Shown: in pieces, positions 33,136-45,035 of the stretch
How positions within the stretch are numbered: the stretch's first letter is position 1
How the letters are laid out: each line of letters begins with the position of its first letter
Source of the DNA: Platycnemis pennipes
Lineage: Eukaryota > Arthropoda > Insecta > Odonata > Platycnemididae
NCBI GenBank assembly: GCA_933228895.1
Contig: OW121857.1
Location: 5,332,001-5,396,000, forward strand
Length of the DNA stretch: 64,000 nucleotides
Direction of reading: 5' to 3'
Translations under genes and position numbers: made by a program
Notes under the pieces: model-generated
Told to the model about the DNA's origin: nothing
Databases searched by the model: none
Seen by the model: the letters and a program-made list of their open reading frames with translations, nothing else

Positions 33136-33990
33136 CTAATATTTTCTGTATCCCTTGGCTGATTGACTGACTAGCGATTTATCATCCGCGAACCTCACTG
33201 ACTTCAACTTTCTCCCTATATTTCCTTTCCAGCCCATCCCATATGTCTCTCTCCTTCCATTTCCTCCATGCATACATACTGGTAATAACGGATGACCCTG
33301 TTTTACTCCCTCCCTTCCTATTTCTGCCAATCTGATTTTTTATCAGCTACTCTCACTTCTGTCTTTAGTGACATACATGTATTCCGGATTGTCTCTCCAG
33401 TATACTCCTGTCTTCCGCAATATTACCATATTCGAAATGAACCAAACATTAATGCATGTTGTTTATATTCTAAATTAATTTCCACTAGTATTTTCATCAA
33501 TACGATCGCATCCCGAGTGGCCCGGCCCTAGTGACATCCAAACTGATTGTCATGTGGAAATTCGTTCGCTCTCTTCTCCACCATTCTGTCTATAATACTA
33601 AATTAGCTTTGCAGGATGCGAATTTAAACTTATTGTCCTATATTCTTCTCACTCCTTTGCTTCCTCATATTTGGTGTATGCATCAATAAAGTGATTACGA
33701 AACCCTCAGGATAAACTCCCACTTCATATATCATGCGATCAAGTCCCTCTGCCTCCCACCTCTTTCTGGGTTCACCCGTCATTCTGATGGGTTCAGGCCC
33801 AACCCTCCTCCCCGCCTCGCAATGACATCTCTGTTTCACTATCCTGGATTCCCGATCATAGCTCATCTGCGTTCTTTTCCTCTTCTATGTCGAAGCTCCA
33901 ATTATCCTTATTGCCATACCGTTATTCCACGTATTCCTTCCTTCAACGCTGACTTTATTCTGCCTCATTCAGTAGATCTTCTGACTCACA
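33136..33990 (-). pseudogene. LINE-D (RTE/L1-like) reverse transcriptase remnant
   Basis: Two decayed blocks on the minus strand. 33,136-33,330 has REGVKQGHPLLPVC (motif B-like) and LKSVRFADDKSLVSQSAKG (catalytic box). 33,630-33,866 has LDRMIYEVGVYPEGFVITLL, the finger region expected further upstream. Stops and frameshifts separate them. It would have been the polymerase of a LINE, and is now dead. The element appears to continue beyond the LINE-B insertion at 35,047-35,380. Confidence 0.65.
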
Positions 33991-33994
33991 ATTG

Positions 33995-35015
33995 ATCTAC
34001 ATAAACACGATACCCTGCAAGCCACCGCGAGCGTGTGTGGCAGGTGGTGAAGATCACGAAGTATGCACTACCGACATGCAAACAAGCAACTATAGGGTCT
34101 CATGCAACTAGATTGTTAGTATCTATAGTATTTAAGGGACTAATACATGCATCATGCACTACAGACTACTCTAAAATATTTCACCTACCTATCCCTTTGC
34201 TATGCTGCCTATTCTGTTGTCTTATAGTACGGGGGAAAAATGCCATTTTGAATCTATCAGTACGACACCTATCTCTCTAATCTTATTTTTCTAGTCGAAT
34301 CTAGCATAATGCGCTGGTGTTTTTAATATGTTCCTAGCATCTTCAGTAAAGATATCCGATTTAATTTTCTCTAATAGATTTAATCTGTATTTTAACCTGT
34401 ATTTATTTTAAAAATATTTATTTAGATTTAATTTTATTTTAACCCACTCTCTGATTCACATTATCCTGAAATATCCTACATCCACGCTCTGATAATGATT
34501 CCCACGCTAATTCTTGTATTAATTCTGATACACTACTCAACTTATCGTAACACCTTTTGTCGGACATAGCTGCTCTACGCTGCTCACTGTCTATAGTTCT
34601 CTGATCAAACCTAATTCATTCGTATCCCATACACTGGCTGCATACTCAAGGTGAGGCCTAACTAGTGAAAAGTAGCATCGCTCTTTTGTCTTCTCATCAC
34701 ATTTCCCAAGTACTCTTTTTATAAATCCTAGCTTTCTCTTCGCTCGGCCGCATATTTCCCGGATGTGTCTTCCCCACGATAAATCCTTAGTGATTGTTAC
34801 ACCTAAATACTTTATGGTTTCAACGCTTTCGATCTTCGTGTTATTAATTTTATAGGTACGCTCTATCGAATCATTCCTCCTCCAAAAATTGATAGCTACA
34901 CACTTTTTAAGGTTTAGTTCCAACTGCCTTTTGTCGCACCACTCTTGAATAGCATCTAAATCCATTCTAAACGATTTCCTGTCTTCTTTAGATATACCGC
35001 TATACACTACGCTAC
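33995..35015 (-). mobile_element. LINE-B, longest copy in the window
   Basis: Minus strand, from a tail-proximal ATCTACATAAACACG through the 3' UTR into the reverse transcriptase C-terminal half. It shares a block of about 50 bp (CCCACTCTCTGATTCAC onward) with the copy at 44,185 that other copies lack, marking a subfamily. It lies within the LINE-D remnant. Confidence 0.88.
34591..35007 (-). pseudogene. LINE-B reverse transcriptase fragment
   Basis: 138 codons open: YSGISKEDRKSFRMDLDAIQ, EWCDKRQLELNLKKCVAINF, KYLGVTITKDLSWGRHIREI, CGRAKRKLGFIKRVLGKCDE and RPHLEYAASVWDTNELG. It begins after the FADD box, so the catalytic residues are absent. LINE-A has the same order of blocks with clearly different residues, so the two are related families. 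It ends in a frameshift near 34,590. Confidence 0.85.
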
Positions 35016-35046
35016 GACCCCTATATACTTGTTGCGCGGTATTGTT

Positions 35047-35770
35047 TTACATTCCTTGATGCTGCGTAACTTTCGAACCATGACTACAGGTTACCAATTT
35101 CTTCTTCTTCCTGGAGTCCCTCAATCTCCTTACGTTGTTCTTGTCACCACTTTTCTCTCGCTCTCCTTGTTTATGTTTATTTTCTCTTTCCGTCTTTTCC
35201 CTGTCTCCGTATTTACTTTTTCTCATTTCCTTCCTTCCTTCCTCAATTTTCTCTATCCATTCCGCTGTTACTCGTGGTTTCTTGATGCTCCTAGCGTCTA
35301 CTGCTTCTGTTGTTTCCCTTCTGCTCTTCGTATCTCTGCCTTCATAAGTTCCCATACTTCTTCAACTGATCCACTGTAAATTCTTTCACACACTGTTAGA
35401 TATGTAATATTCATATATTGTGTATATATATTTCTTTTGTATTAATTTATCATTCTTTAATTCCTATAAGTGTAATATTTGCTGATTTTTTTTAACCTCA
35501 GATTGCAATTGTTTTAGGTATTGACCACTATTTGATTTATATATTTATTTTGACGAGGGGTTAGATGGCAGAAGGGACAGTTTTGTCTCAATCTCGCCCC
35601 AATAAAGACCTTTTATTATTATTATCCACTTTCCACTTCTTCCTCCAACCCTCCATCAACTCCTGATATCCCCTCCGATTCACTTCAATAAATCTAGCCT
35701 CTCATTTTATTGCCTTCAAGTTATGTTTGGAGTAGGTATGTGTCTCTGCCCAGAAAGCTGAGCGAGTTCC
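35047..35770 (-). pseudogene. LINE-D remnant, region between endonuclease and RT
   Basis: Minus-strand blocks SIKKPRVTAEWIEKIEEGRK (near 35,260) and EARFIEVNRRGYQELMEGW (near 35,670) look like the linker between endonuclease and reverse transcriptase in RTE/L1-like LINEs. They are split by stops and by the LINE-E 3' end at 35,554-35,612. The order is consistent with 33,136-33,990 being the downstream part of the same element. Inference from weak similarity. Confidence 0.45.
35554..35625 (+). mobile_element. LINE-E 3' end
   Basis: GAGGGGTTAGATGGCAGAAG, then TCTCAATC and CCCCAATAAAGACC, then a TTATTATTATTA tail. It matches 22,213-22,272. Only the end is recognisable; the preceding AT-rich 150 bp may belong to it. 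Confidence 0.55.
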
Positions 35771-36660
35771 TTACGCTATTCCTATGCCTTTACCATCCCG
35801 TGGTATAATCTATCAGTTATCTTTCTGTGTCCCAATTTATGTTCCAAATACTTCCCCCAGTGCAGCTCTATGAGTGTCGGGATTATGCGAATATATACCA
35901 ATACATTAAGGCCAACCAAAAGTATTGTTTTTCTAAACTAAATGTGTAATAGTACAAAAAACATATCGTGAACTTAAAATGGAGTCTAATTATTTTGCTA
36001 GATGCATGATATTTTGATTGCTGCAAACTGAATTTTAGTTGGAGCCTTGCTTCAATACTACGTACCTACTCTATGCTTCTAATTGTCTTCAAACATGCAA
36101 ATAAATACTTAAGAAGTTGCATAGGCATGCATTAACCATGTTCGTGTTTCATAAGGGATGCTGAAGTCCTAATAAAAACTAAAAAATCCAAAAACTCAAT
36201 TTAATCCAAGTTTTATTTATCTAATATGTGCGATGTCATTGTCATGTCAAAAGGCATCAAGGTGTAAGAAGTCTTGAAGTCATTATGACCACGAATGTTT
36301 TGGGGAAAGAACGAATATGTTGATGTTGATACTGTCCCTCTGAGCGTGGGAGATATATTTGATGGTTTGCGGTGTTAGTGTGATTAGGCGTGCTAATATT
36401 GGTGACCGCTTGGTAGGACGGGAGCATTATATTCTCGTCTGTGTCGGAAATTCCGTTTCGGAAAACATAGGGCAGAGCTGGACGAGAAAAATTGCAACCG
36501 ACTACTTTGTGGTTAACCCATTCCATTCCCAAAGTGTTTTTTTTAGTGAAGACATTTGCATTCAGGACTAGTTGAGAATGACTTGGTCTGGGGTAGCCTT
36601 CAGCCGAGACGACCATATGCTTGCGTGGCTGCTTTCAGCCTAATCTCGACGCGCCTCGCC
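35771..36660. other. Unannotated sequence
   Basis: No recognisable feature. The minus frame at 36,257-36,616 (119 codons) has no domain I recognise. Confidence 0.4.
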
Positions 36661-36945
36661 TTCAGTCAAATGTTTCTGCGGCGCTGAAGTCTGGACCCCG
36701 GCGGCCATACCGCCCCCGGCCAACAAGCGGAGACGATGGCCGGGGAGAAAGGCAATCTCCGCGCAGTTACCGTAATGGGCCAATTATGGGACGTCGTTGA
36801 AAGCGAATCGTTCTCCAAATTTCAGAAGCCGCCTCATGATAGACGGATAAAAGTAGATCAGAAGTGGAGATACCGGCCGATCTGTTTTAAATGGGGCAAG
36901 GGTAAAAGTTTCCTGGTTAAGCGTGGCCTATGTATCGATTTTTAA
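36661..36945 (+). other. GC-rich patch with a 69-codon frame
   Basis: A CpG-rich 100 bp precedes an ATG at 36,736 in a good initiation context (GACGATGG). The frame reads MAGEKGNLRAVTVMGQLWDV and ends at 36,945. It could be a first exon or a chance frame. No family is recognised. Confidence 0.25.
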
Positions 36946-37540
36946 TGAATCTCTGAGTTACGACCGCAAGGGGATGAGAGTTATGCAATTTATTTAATGA
37001 TCTCGTCAACCTTCCGATAACTACAATATAATGGGAAAAGTGTTACGTTTTCGAGTTAATCCGTGGTCAATAAATGATTTGATTTCTCGTAGTGCACTTT
37101 TTTTACTACTAGCGGGTAGCTTTATTTGCGCTTAGGATTAAGCAAGACATCACCCTACTATGTACTCTGGATGTGTGTGCTTTGAAGAGACGTGTTCCAT
37201 TTTGTTCCTGATCACAAGCCATTTTAAAATTGGAATAGTTTCCGCATTGAAAACTAACGACAATGCTCTCTCATGACCATTGAATAATTTGTCTTGCTAT
37301 AGGTTATTTCTGTGATATGTATACATTTTATCTTGAAATGCGAATTTGAAATAAATCGAATTCTTTTTTTTCCCACTTTACATTGTGGCTGTAACAGTGA
37401 CCGGTCATGAAAACGCAATTGAGATATGTATTTGATCCAATTTCAATAAGATAGGTAAATATATTTTTAGCTGCTGGAAAGGTGGATTTTAGTTATTCAC
37501 ATAAAAATTCATCGAAATAAATGTCAACGCTGCAAGCATA
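36946..37540. other. Unannotated AT-rich sequence
   Basis: Nothing recognisable. Confidence 0.4.
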
Positions 37541-37640
37541 ACGGTAGCCCAGTGGTTAGAGAGTTGGGTTTCCCATCAGAGGTCCAGGGTTGGAATCCAG
37601 GACGGGACTCTTAGACACTTCCAGCTAAACCAGAGCAGCC
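37541..37640 (+). repeat. tRNA-derived SINE head
   Basis: GTAGCCCAGTGGTTAGAGAG (A box region) and CAGGGTTGGAATCCAGGAC (B box with one change) are spaced as in a tRNA. The acceptor stem is not restored, so it is a SINE-type repeat rather than a tRNA gene. Confidence 0.6.
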
Positions 37641-38630
37641 TGATGATGAGACGTGTGTGAATATATACAAATTATCTTCTATATTTTTGCTTTGAGTTTC
37701 TGGATACTTACCAGTTCGTTATGGTAAGCACGGGAAAAATATTTGGCTTTCATAGTCTGCTGTGTGAATTCAACACGCCGATTATGGCATTATTATTAGC
37801 TTTATGGCATTTAAACCTTTAGGTTGAAGGCTAGTTTGGTAAAATGACGATGAAAACATTTTGTAGGTCTTAGTGTCCCATTTCATCTAGGTACGTGCGT
37901 GGAACATGGCGAAAAATATTAATTTTCGATACGTTAATCTCAGGTATTTTATGTTGCTCTGAGTGCAAGAATTGTTTTGACCAAATTACCGAGAGAATTT
38001 TGACCAGAGATCTAGTTTCATTTGTATTATTCTTAGGATATTATGTTAACCAATGCTTTAAGGCTGATTTAAAGGAAAGGTAGAGGATTTTGTTTGTCAT
38101 CGGTCGCTATTCACATCATGTTTAGGTCTGAAATTCGATATTTATTGTAAGAGAAAAATGAGATGACAAGGAGTATTGATGGAAGGTATGAAGTGAACAG
38201 AGGGAATTCCTCGTGGCCGTGATGCTATTTAGAGTGTGAAAATTAGAGGGAGAGAATTCGGAAGGAGGAATTGGCGATAAAGGTGGGTTAAAGGAGCTAG
38301 GTGCTATCAATGGCGGTATATGGCGGGGAGTATTCGAAGCCAAGCGCGGCGATCAAGGAAAAAGTGTCCCTTTAGAGTGACGTAAAGGAATGCTTAAGTT
38401 GAATTTGCTCATTTAAGGTGAGTATCAATCTTCTGCAACACTGTACTGAGTTTATTCTTTAATCAGATGGCCGCCACCGATATTAGTGATGATAACTTTT
38501 CTATCTTTATTTTAATTTATAGTGCTATCAGATTATTTGTTTCTGCCCTTCAGATTGTTGTATCATTAAAGACAAATATCTCCTGAAATTTACACAATTT
38601 ATCTTCTATCTTCATTTCTACATGAAAAGT
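37641..38630. other. Unannotated sequence
   Basis: No recognisable gene or shared repeat. Confidence 0.4.
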
Positions 38631-39163
38631 CATCAATCCTTGCTCTGGTTTGACGTAGCTCTCCACTCGATTCTGTCATCAGCTAATCTCTTCGTATTAA
38701 CATAATTTTTCTCTTTCACATCCTTCACTACTCTTATTCACTCCATTAATTTCATCCGAGGTCTTCCTTTTTCATTATTCCCGTTCATTTTTCCCTCGAC
38801 GATTGTCATCACCAGGATTTAGTTCGTGGCCTTGTCTCAAGACAACACCTTGATTGTCCAAGTCTCGAGATATGACCGGTTAGGTTCTTATTTTCAGATT
38901 TCAGCAGGTTTTTAATTCTCTCACTCTTCTGAGTACTTGCACGTTAGCCACTCACTCGGTCGATCAAATTATTCTTCACAAGTCTTCTATAGCGCCATAT
39001 TTGCTGTGCTTCCAGGCTTCCACGTTCCTGCTGCTGTTAACGCCCATGCTCCACTGTCATAAAGAAGCGTTCCAATAAAGTGTATATTTCCAAGCATCCA
39101 GCTGTAAGTAGAATCTTCTTTTAGTAGAATGCCCTCTTAACCCGGGCTATACTACTTAATACC
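38631..39163 (-). mobile_element. RTE-like LINE, strongly decayed
   Basis: A diverged minus-strand copy of the family at 23,731-24,457: GGTTTGACGTAGCTCTCCAC at the 3' side and GAATGCCCTCTTAACCCGGG at the 5' side. It has many indels and an extra segment of about 30 bp near 38,825. No open frame survives. Confidence 0.75.
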
Positions 39164-39654
39164 TTGAGTTAGGTATATTTTGCTATATTTTTCACCAACC
39201 GGGACAGATGTGCATTCAGTGTTCAGGTGAAACGGTGTTGTTTTTTTGTGGCCACCATATATTTCTAACTCAATACATTTTCAAGGGTGCACTACGAGGT
39301 AGACATTCAATTGCATAAGTAATTAATTAACTAAACTAAATTTCCTTCTTGGTCTGCAAACTGTCCTGGATTTCTCGGATTGACTCGTTAATGGAAAGTA
39401 TTGAGAAATTGAATTGCCGTACGTAATCACTCTTAAGCTTGCCATTGTCAATTTTTTACAATTACCTTAAACAACGTGGTATCGAAATACGGAAATAAGT
39501 AATAGAACTGCTCGAATAAAGCGACCCTATGTAAGCATTCGTAAGGTGAACTGATGTCCGTCCGTCCGTCTCATTCTCTGGCAACGATGACAGTTGGGAG
39601 ACGATCAACCGGACCCTAGGCGATGGGACCTCTGTTGCGGCCAAATTGCATGTT
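39164..39654. other. Unannotated sequence
   Basis: Nothing recognisable apart from short simple runs such as TCCGTCCGTCCGTC near 39,557. Confidence 0.4.
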
Positions 39655-40308
39655 CATCTACATCTACTCGATACCCTGCAAGCCACCGCGAGGGTGTGTG
39701 GCAGGGGGTGAAGATCACCAAGCATGCACTACTAACATGCAAACAAGCAACTATAGGGTCTCATGCAACTAGATTGTTAGCATCTATAGATCTATAGTAT
39801 TTAAGGGGTTAATACATGCATCATGCACTACAGGCTACTCTAAAATATTTCCCCTACCTATCCCTTTGCTATGCTGCCTATTCTGTTCTCTATAGTACGG
39901 GGGAAAAATGCCATTTTGAATCTAGCAGTACGACAATCTGTCTCTCTAATCTTATTTATCTGGTAGAATCTAGCACAATACGCTGGTGTTTCTAATATGT
40001 GCCTAACATCTTCAGTAAAGCTATCCGATTGAAATTTCTCTATTAGATTTAATCTGTACCTTAACCTACGCTCTGATAATGACTCCCACCCTTATTCTTG
40101 TGTTAATTCTGACACTACTCAACCTATCGGAACACCTTTTGACGAACCTAGCTGCTCTACGCTGCACACTGTCTAGTTCTCTGATCAAACCTAATGCATT
40201 CGGATCCCATACACTGGCTGCATACTCAAGGTGGGGCCTATAAACTAGTGAAAAGTAACATCGCTCTTTTGTCTTCTCATCACATTTCCCAAGTACTCTT
40301 TTTATAAA
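39655..40308 (-). mobile_element. LINE-B, 5'-truncated
   Basis: Starts with the complement of the hexamer tail (CATCTACATCTACTCGATAC), includes the 3' hairpins, and extends into coding sequence (KRVLGKCDEKTKERCYFSLV near its 5' end). It ends abruptly at TTTATAAA. Confidence 0.88.
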
Positions 40309-41728
40309 GTTCCGGCCTGTATTAAAGAAGGCTGTACACAATAGATGGTGTGGAATTACAAATTTTAAGTCATTTCACTCCCTGATGAAGCTGTCATGAC
40401 CCATGGATTCAGGTATTCTTGTAAATATGTAGCGTCTGAAATTTATGTAGCAGTTTTCAACAAATCTAGTGGGTAAAATTCATATGGTAGCCAGGGGGGG
40501 GAGGGTTATTTTGCATTCTCACCTTTTTAATGGCTCTTTGCGGGAAGGCGGGAGATCCGTTTCGCTCTCTTAATGATCGGCTCACGAATGGTTCCTGAAT
40601 TGTCGGAGCTTCTGTCGGTATCGCTATCTGTTGCCGATCTCGGTGTGCTGGAGTTCTTCACTTTGCGCAAATTCCAAAAATACAATTAAAAATCGTTTGT
40701 ATCTTTCTCGCTCTTGCTTTTTTCCAACTCAAGCTTCAAGTGGAAACGATGGTGGCTCCATTTCACGTTCTTTGTGAAGATGAGATGGGAACTAATGGCA
40801 AGCGGAGATAATGAAACGGATCAAGAGTCGAAAGATACGGATCAGAGCGGATGAATCGTCTAAAAGTCCAGCACACGACCGGCAGTTCACCGCTTGAGAT
40901 TCGAAGATGGTCGCGTTCCGCTTGGGTGGCGGAGTTTAACTACGAAAAAGTGACATTTTATGACGTATTCTCACTAAAGTGAGATAACAAACTAACCCCC
41001 CTGATGCTTTAGCCCCCCCAGAAATTTTTTCCCAATAATTCTGCGGTTCTGATTTTAGCAGTGAACTTTACCAGTGAGAAGAGATAAGTATAGGCACTGT
41101 AAAAGTAAATACCAAGCACTGAAAATTAAGGGAAGAGATTTGTAACATGTTGGCACCGAATGGACAAGGCTGACTTGTTTCAAGTTACTCGAAACTTAGC
41201 CCCCCCCCCCCCCCCCCTCCCCGAAGCAAGTTTCTGGCTACGTGCATGATGGTAGCACATCTAGGCGAGAGGGAAGTTACGTATTGTCCTCCGAAAAGTC
41301 GAACTTTCCCTGTCCAACGCAGCTTTAAAAGGCAATGGTTTTTTTCAGAATGGAGAAATTTCGTGTTTTTTTGGAAAAGTGTATACGAACAGAGCATCTG
41401 AAGTAGTACGTAGTAATTGTACGTACCAAGGTCCTTCATGTAAGTTTTTACTACCCCACCAATCTTCTCCGGATCTGGCTTGCTGTGATTTTATTTGCTC
41501 CTTATCACTCTAACCTGCTCCAGTAGGATATTTTAAATCGCTTTCTGAGCAAATTTAACTCGTAAATTTATGACAATTCGTACCATAACGCTGGGATGCT
41601 GGTAGCTCATAGAAAGTTACATTTACCTCCTAAAATTTCAAAATACGGCTTCTTATCGATGCTATATTTTTATCTTTGCCACGAGTACTGAAATAAGCGC
41701 GGCCATTGCCGTACGTACGGCCAGATGA
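40309..41728. other. Unannotated sequence with C/G tracts
   Basis: G-run near 40,493-40,501 and a long C-run near 41,201-41,217. The 84-codon minus frame over the C-run is a low-complexity artefact. No gene is recognised. Confidence 0.4.
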
Positions 41729-42122
41729 AATCTATTAGAGAAATTTCTATCGGATAGCTTTACTGAAGATGTTAGGCACATATTTAAAACACCAGCGTAT
41801 TATGCTAGATTCGACCAGATAAATAAGATTAGAGAGATAGATTGTCGCACCGATAGATTCAAAATGGCATTTTTCCCCCGTACTATAAGAGAACAGAATA
41901 AGCAGCATAGCAAAGGGATGGGTAGGGGAAATATTTTAGAATATTCTGTAGTGCATGATTCATGTATTAACCCCTTAAATACTATAGATACTAATAATCT
42001 AGTTGCATGAGACACTTCAGTTGCTTGTTTGCATGTTAGTAGTGCATGCTTGGTGATCTTCACCCCCTGCCACACACCCTCGCCGTGGCTGGAAGGGTAT
42101 CGTGTAGATGTAGATGTAGATT
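41729..42122 (+). mobile_element. LINE-B, 5'-truncated
   Basis: Plus-strand 3' end of LINE-B, from AATCTATTAGAGAAATTTCT to the tail GTGTAGATGTAGATGTAGA. Contains GGTGATCTTCACC (first hairpin). The second stem is altered (GGCTGGAAGGG). Confidence 0.88.
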
Positions 42123-42900
42123 TCATTCGCGATCAGGGGGGCAACAATCAACTCGGTTCGATAGAGTGCCTAGAAGTGGCCATCACCGTCGAAGCCGTGA
42201 GCCAATCAACGGCTGCCGCCCGGATGAGAAACGAAATCCATTTTCCATCATTTTTACCTGAAGAGTTGAACCTGCAAAATAATATTGACTCTTTCTCCTG
42301 TAGCGTTACGTGAGATGATTGGATATTGGATAATATACACTCTGCATGCCATCCCGACCCAGGATAGCATATCCACATGTGTAAGCTCACGCTTTGAAGT
42401 AGTATTAAGTTTCCTTCCATTCTTCCGTTGTCAAATGAATACGAGTAAATGAAAAATTTTCGGCCATGCCAAAGCCATAAAATTTTACCTGCCGGGAAAG
42501 AAATTGATATTATAGTATTCTAACGCTGCCTTTAATATTACACGTTGGCAAAACCTTCTCAATGATCTACATTTTATGATGATTGCTTAAGCCATTTTTT
42601 TGCTATTATTTTTCAATTATACTTCATTTGTCTTCTCAGTGTTTATTATATTCCGCGAAATTGTCGAACTAAAATATTTTGAAACTGGTTTAAGATTTAA
42701 TATTTTTAATGAAGGATGTTAATCTGTCTACTTGCTCTACGTTGAATGGCTTTATTTCTTCTGAATTTTCCATATTTTAGTATCCTTGTTCACCAAAGGA
42801 TACCGTATTTATTCTCGCGGCATTGAACGAAAACCTTGCCGTATTCATTTGCCACTTTAAACTCCTGGGGTCAATATAAGTCACTTACGTAAGAGGCAGT
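42123..42900. other. Unannotated sequence
   Basis: No recognisable feature. Overlapping frames at 42,029-42,420 partly read through the LINE-B tail and are not credible genes. Confidence 0.4.
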
Positions 42901-43640
42901 ATTGGAGAAGCGTATATTCTTGGGCCGGCTGTTAGCCCTCCTTCTTCCTTCCCGGGAAGCACCCTTCCACACGGAGCAGCCCTCGAAAACGCCCTCTTAA
43001 AACGCTTAAATCACCTTTTCGTCGCTCCATTTCACGCCGCTATGGATGCTAACCCTGATTTAGGGCTCACTTGAGGGGGCAGATACTAAAAGGGGTCCCC
43101 GTTTGTGGCGACGTTAAACTCGCCCTGGTCCGTAATGAACGTCCCGGACGATAGCGGGCCGTGAAATGTACACGAAGGCGTTCGCGGGGGTTGGCAGGCC
43201 AGCCGCCGCCGATGCCAGGGCAGGAGTCGCTTGATTCAGCGCTGCTCCGTTATTTACGATTGCGCAGGAAGAAGGCCGGGACCTGCCGATAATGTTCTTC
43301 GAGGGAAATTTCAGCCCCTGGCAGAAGCGACTCCGGCCCAAGGTAATCAACTACGGAATCCCGGGTATTTGGGAGAGGAAAAAAAGAGCGTGGAATATAT
43401 ACTTGTAGCCACGCCTCACGATATTCAGCTGTCCCCGGTGATACTCATCTGTGGATTTCTTACGGAGCGCGCAATCAAGCTGGTGCTCTCATTCACCCGA
43501 CTCCTTGTTGTTGCTCAAGGTTTCTTGGCGCGTTTAGCAATGCCTACTCGTGTTCTCGCCGTGCGAGACGTTTCACCGCTCCGCGCAAGATAGTCGCTCC
43601 TCGCTCCTCTAAAAGGTATTTTTAACGGGTTTGCCACCTA
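42901..43640. other. GC-rich region, possible CpG island
   Basis: High GC and many CpG (GGCCAGCCGCCGCCGATGCC near 43,197). Frames on both strands (43,114-43,350 minus, 43,231-43,593 plus, 120 codons) have no recognisable domain. Confidence 0.3.
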
Positions 43641-44145
43641 CCTACAAGGAAAGGTTCTACGGCGCTTAAAGCGTGGCAATGGGTGTCGGTTCTTAAAGAC
43701 TTGTGGGACGTTGAGCAGCGTGATTGATTCGAGAAATTTTCCAGGAGAATGGTTTTCCGTTTTCTACCTGGGCGGGACGAAACAGTTAAGTTTAACGTGT
43801 CTACTTGTGCGGAATACTCATCCTTACTCCTTTCCTGCAAGGCTCAAAGAGTGAAGGAATCTGTTTGCCTCTTCATACTGACCGTATTCTTGAGGGACAC
43901 ATTCGCCCACATGCTTTGTGGGTGAAAATTCTCTAACATAATCTCATAGTGATAATGCTCCGATCCTATCCTGACTACAGTGCTTTGTGTATGTTTTGTT
44001 CTGTTCCTGCTGAGGACGATTCTGATTTACATTGACGTACATTTTTACTGAAATGCATTTATATTTTTTAATTGACTAGCAGTTAGAAGTAGTGAACTCG
44101 GCGACATCCGTCTCTTTCCTTACTGACCTTAATACTAAGGCGAAT
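43641..44145. other. Unannotated sequence
   Basis: Nothing recognisable. Confidence 0.4.
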
Positions 44146-44175
44146 ATATCTACATAATACCATGCAATCCACCAG
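44146..44175 (-). mobile_element. LINE-A terminal scrap
   Basis: ATCTACATAATACCATGCAA plus ATCCACCA is the last ~30 bp of a minus-strand LINE-A, directly beside the LINE-B tail. Too short to orient its history. Confidence 0.5.
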
Positions 44176-44184
44176 ATTAGCATG

Positions 44185-44852
44185 TACATCTAAGCGATAC
44201 CCTGCAAGCCACCGAGAGGGTGTGTGGCAGAGGGTGAAGATCACCAAGCATGCACTATATACATGCAAACAAGCAACTATAGGGTCTCATGCAACTAGAT
44301 TGTGAGTACCTATAGTATTTAAGGGGTTAATACATGCATCATGCACTACAGAATACTCTAAAATATTTCCCCTACCTATCCCTTTCCTATGCTGCCTATT
44401 CTGTTCTCTTATAGTACGGGGGAAAAATGCCATTTTGAATCTATCAGTACGACAATGCATCTCTATAATCTTATTTCTCTGGTCGATTCTAGCTTAATAC
44501 GCTGGTGTTTTTAATATGTGCGTAACATCTTCAGTAAAGCTATCCGATTTAAATATTTTTGATAGATTTAATCTGATGGATTAGATTAGATTAGATAGAT
44601 TGTGATAGATTTAATCCCACTCTCTGATTCACATTATCCTGAAATATCCTACATCCACGCTCTGATAATGATGCCCACTCTAATTCTCGAATTAATTCTG
44701 AAACACTACTCAACCTATCGTAACACCTTTTGACGAACTTATATGCTCTACGCTGCACACTGCCTAGTTCTCTGATTAAACCTAATTCATTCGGATCCCA
44801 TACACTGGCTGCATACTCAAGGTGGGACCTAACTTGTGAAAAGTAACATCGC
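44185..44852 (-). mobile_element. LINE-B, 5'-truncated
   Basis: From TACATCTAAGCGATACCCTG through hairpins and 3' UTR into coding sequence (SQVRSHLEYAASVWDPNELG). Shares the 50-bp subfamily block with the 33,995 copy. A GATTAGATTAGA-type expansion lies at 44,575-44,605. Confidence 0.88.
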
Positions 44853-45035
44853 GTAAAATCACATAAATGTCCGTGGCTGAGTCTGAATTCACACCAAACG
44901 TGCATTTATTATCATGCTTAAAGAATATTTGTTGCTATATTCTAGACGAAATATATCAATTTAAAACAGATTTGGAGAGCAAAGCATACAGAAGCATGCT
45001 GTTAGTTTTGTTAGGTTAATGCCCTTATATACAAG

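Noticed and set aside
41195..41220. Long C-tract as a structured or regulatory element
   Set aside because: Homopolymer runs of this type are common in such genomes and prone to sequencing error; nothing around it suggests a role.
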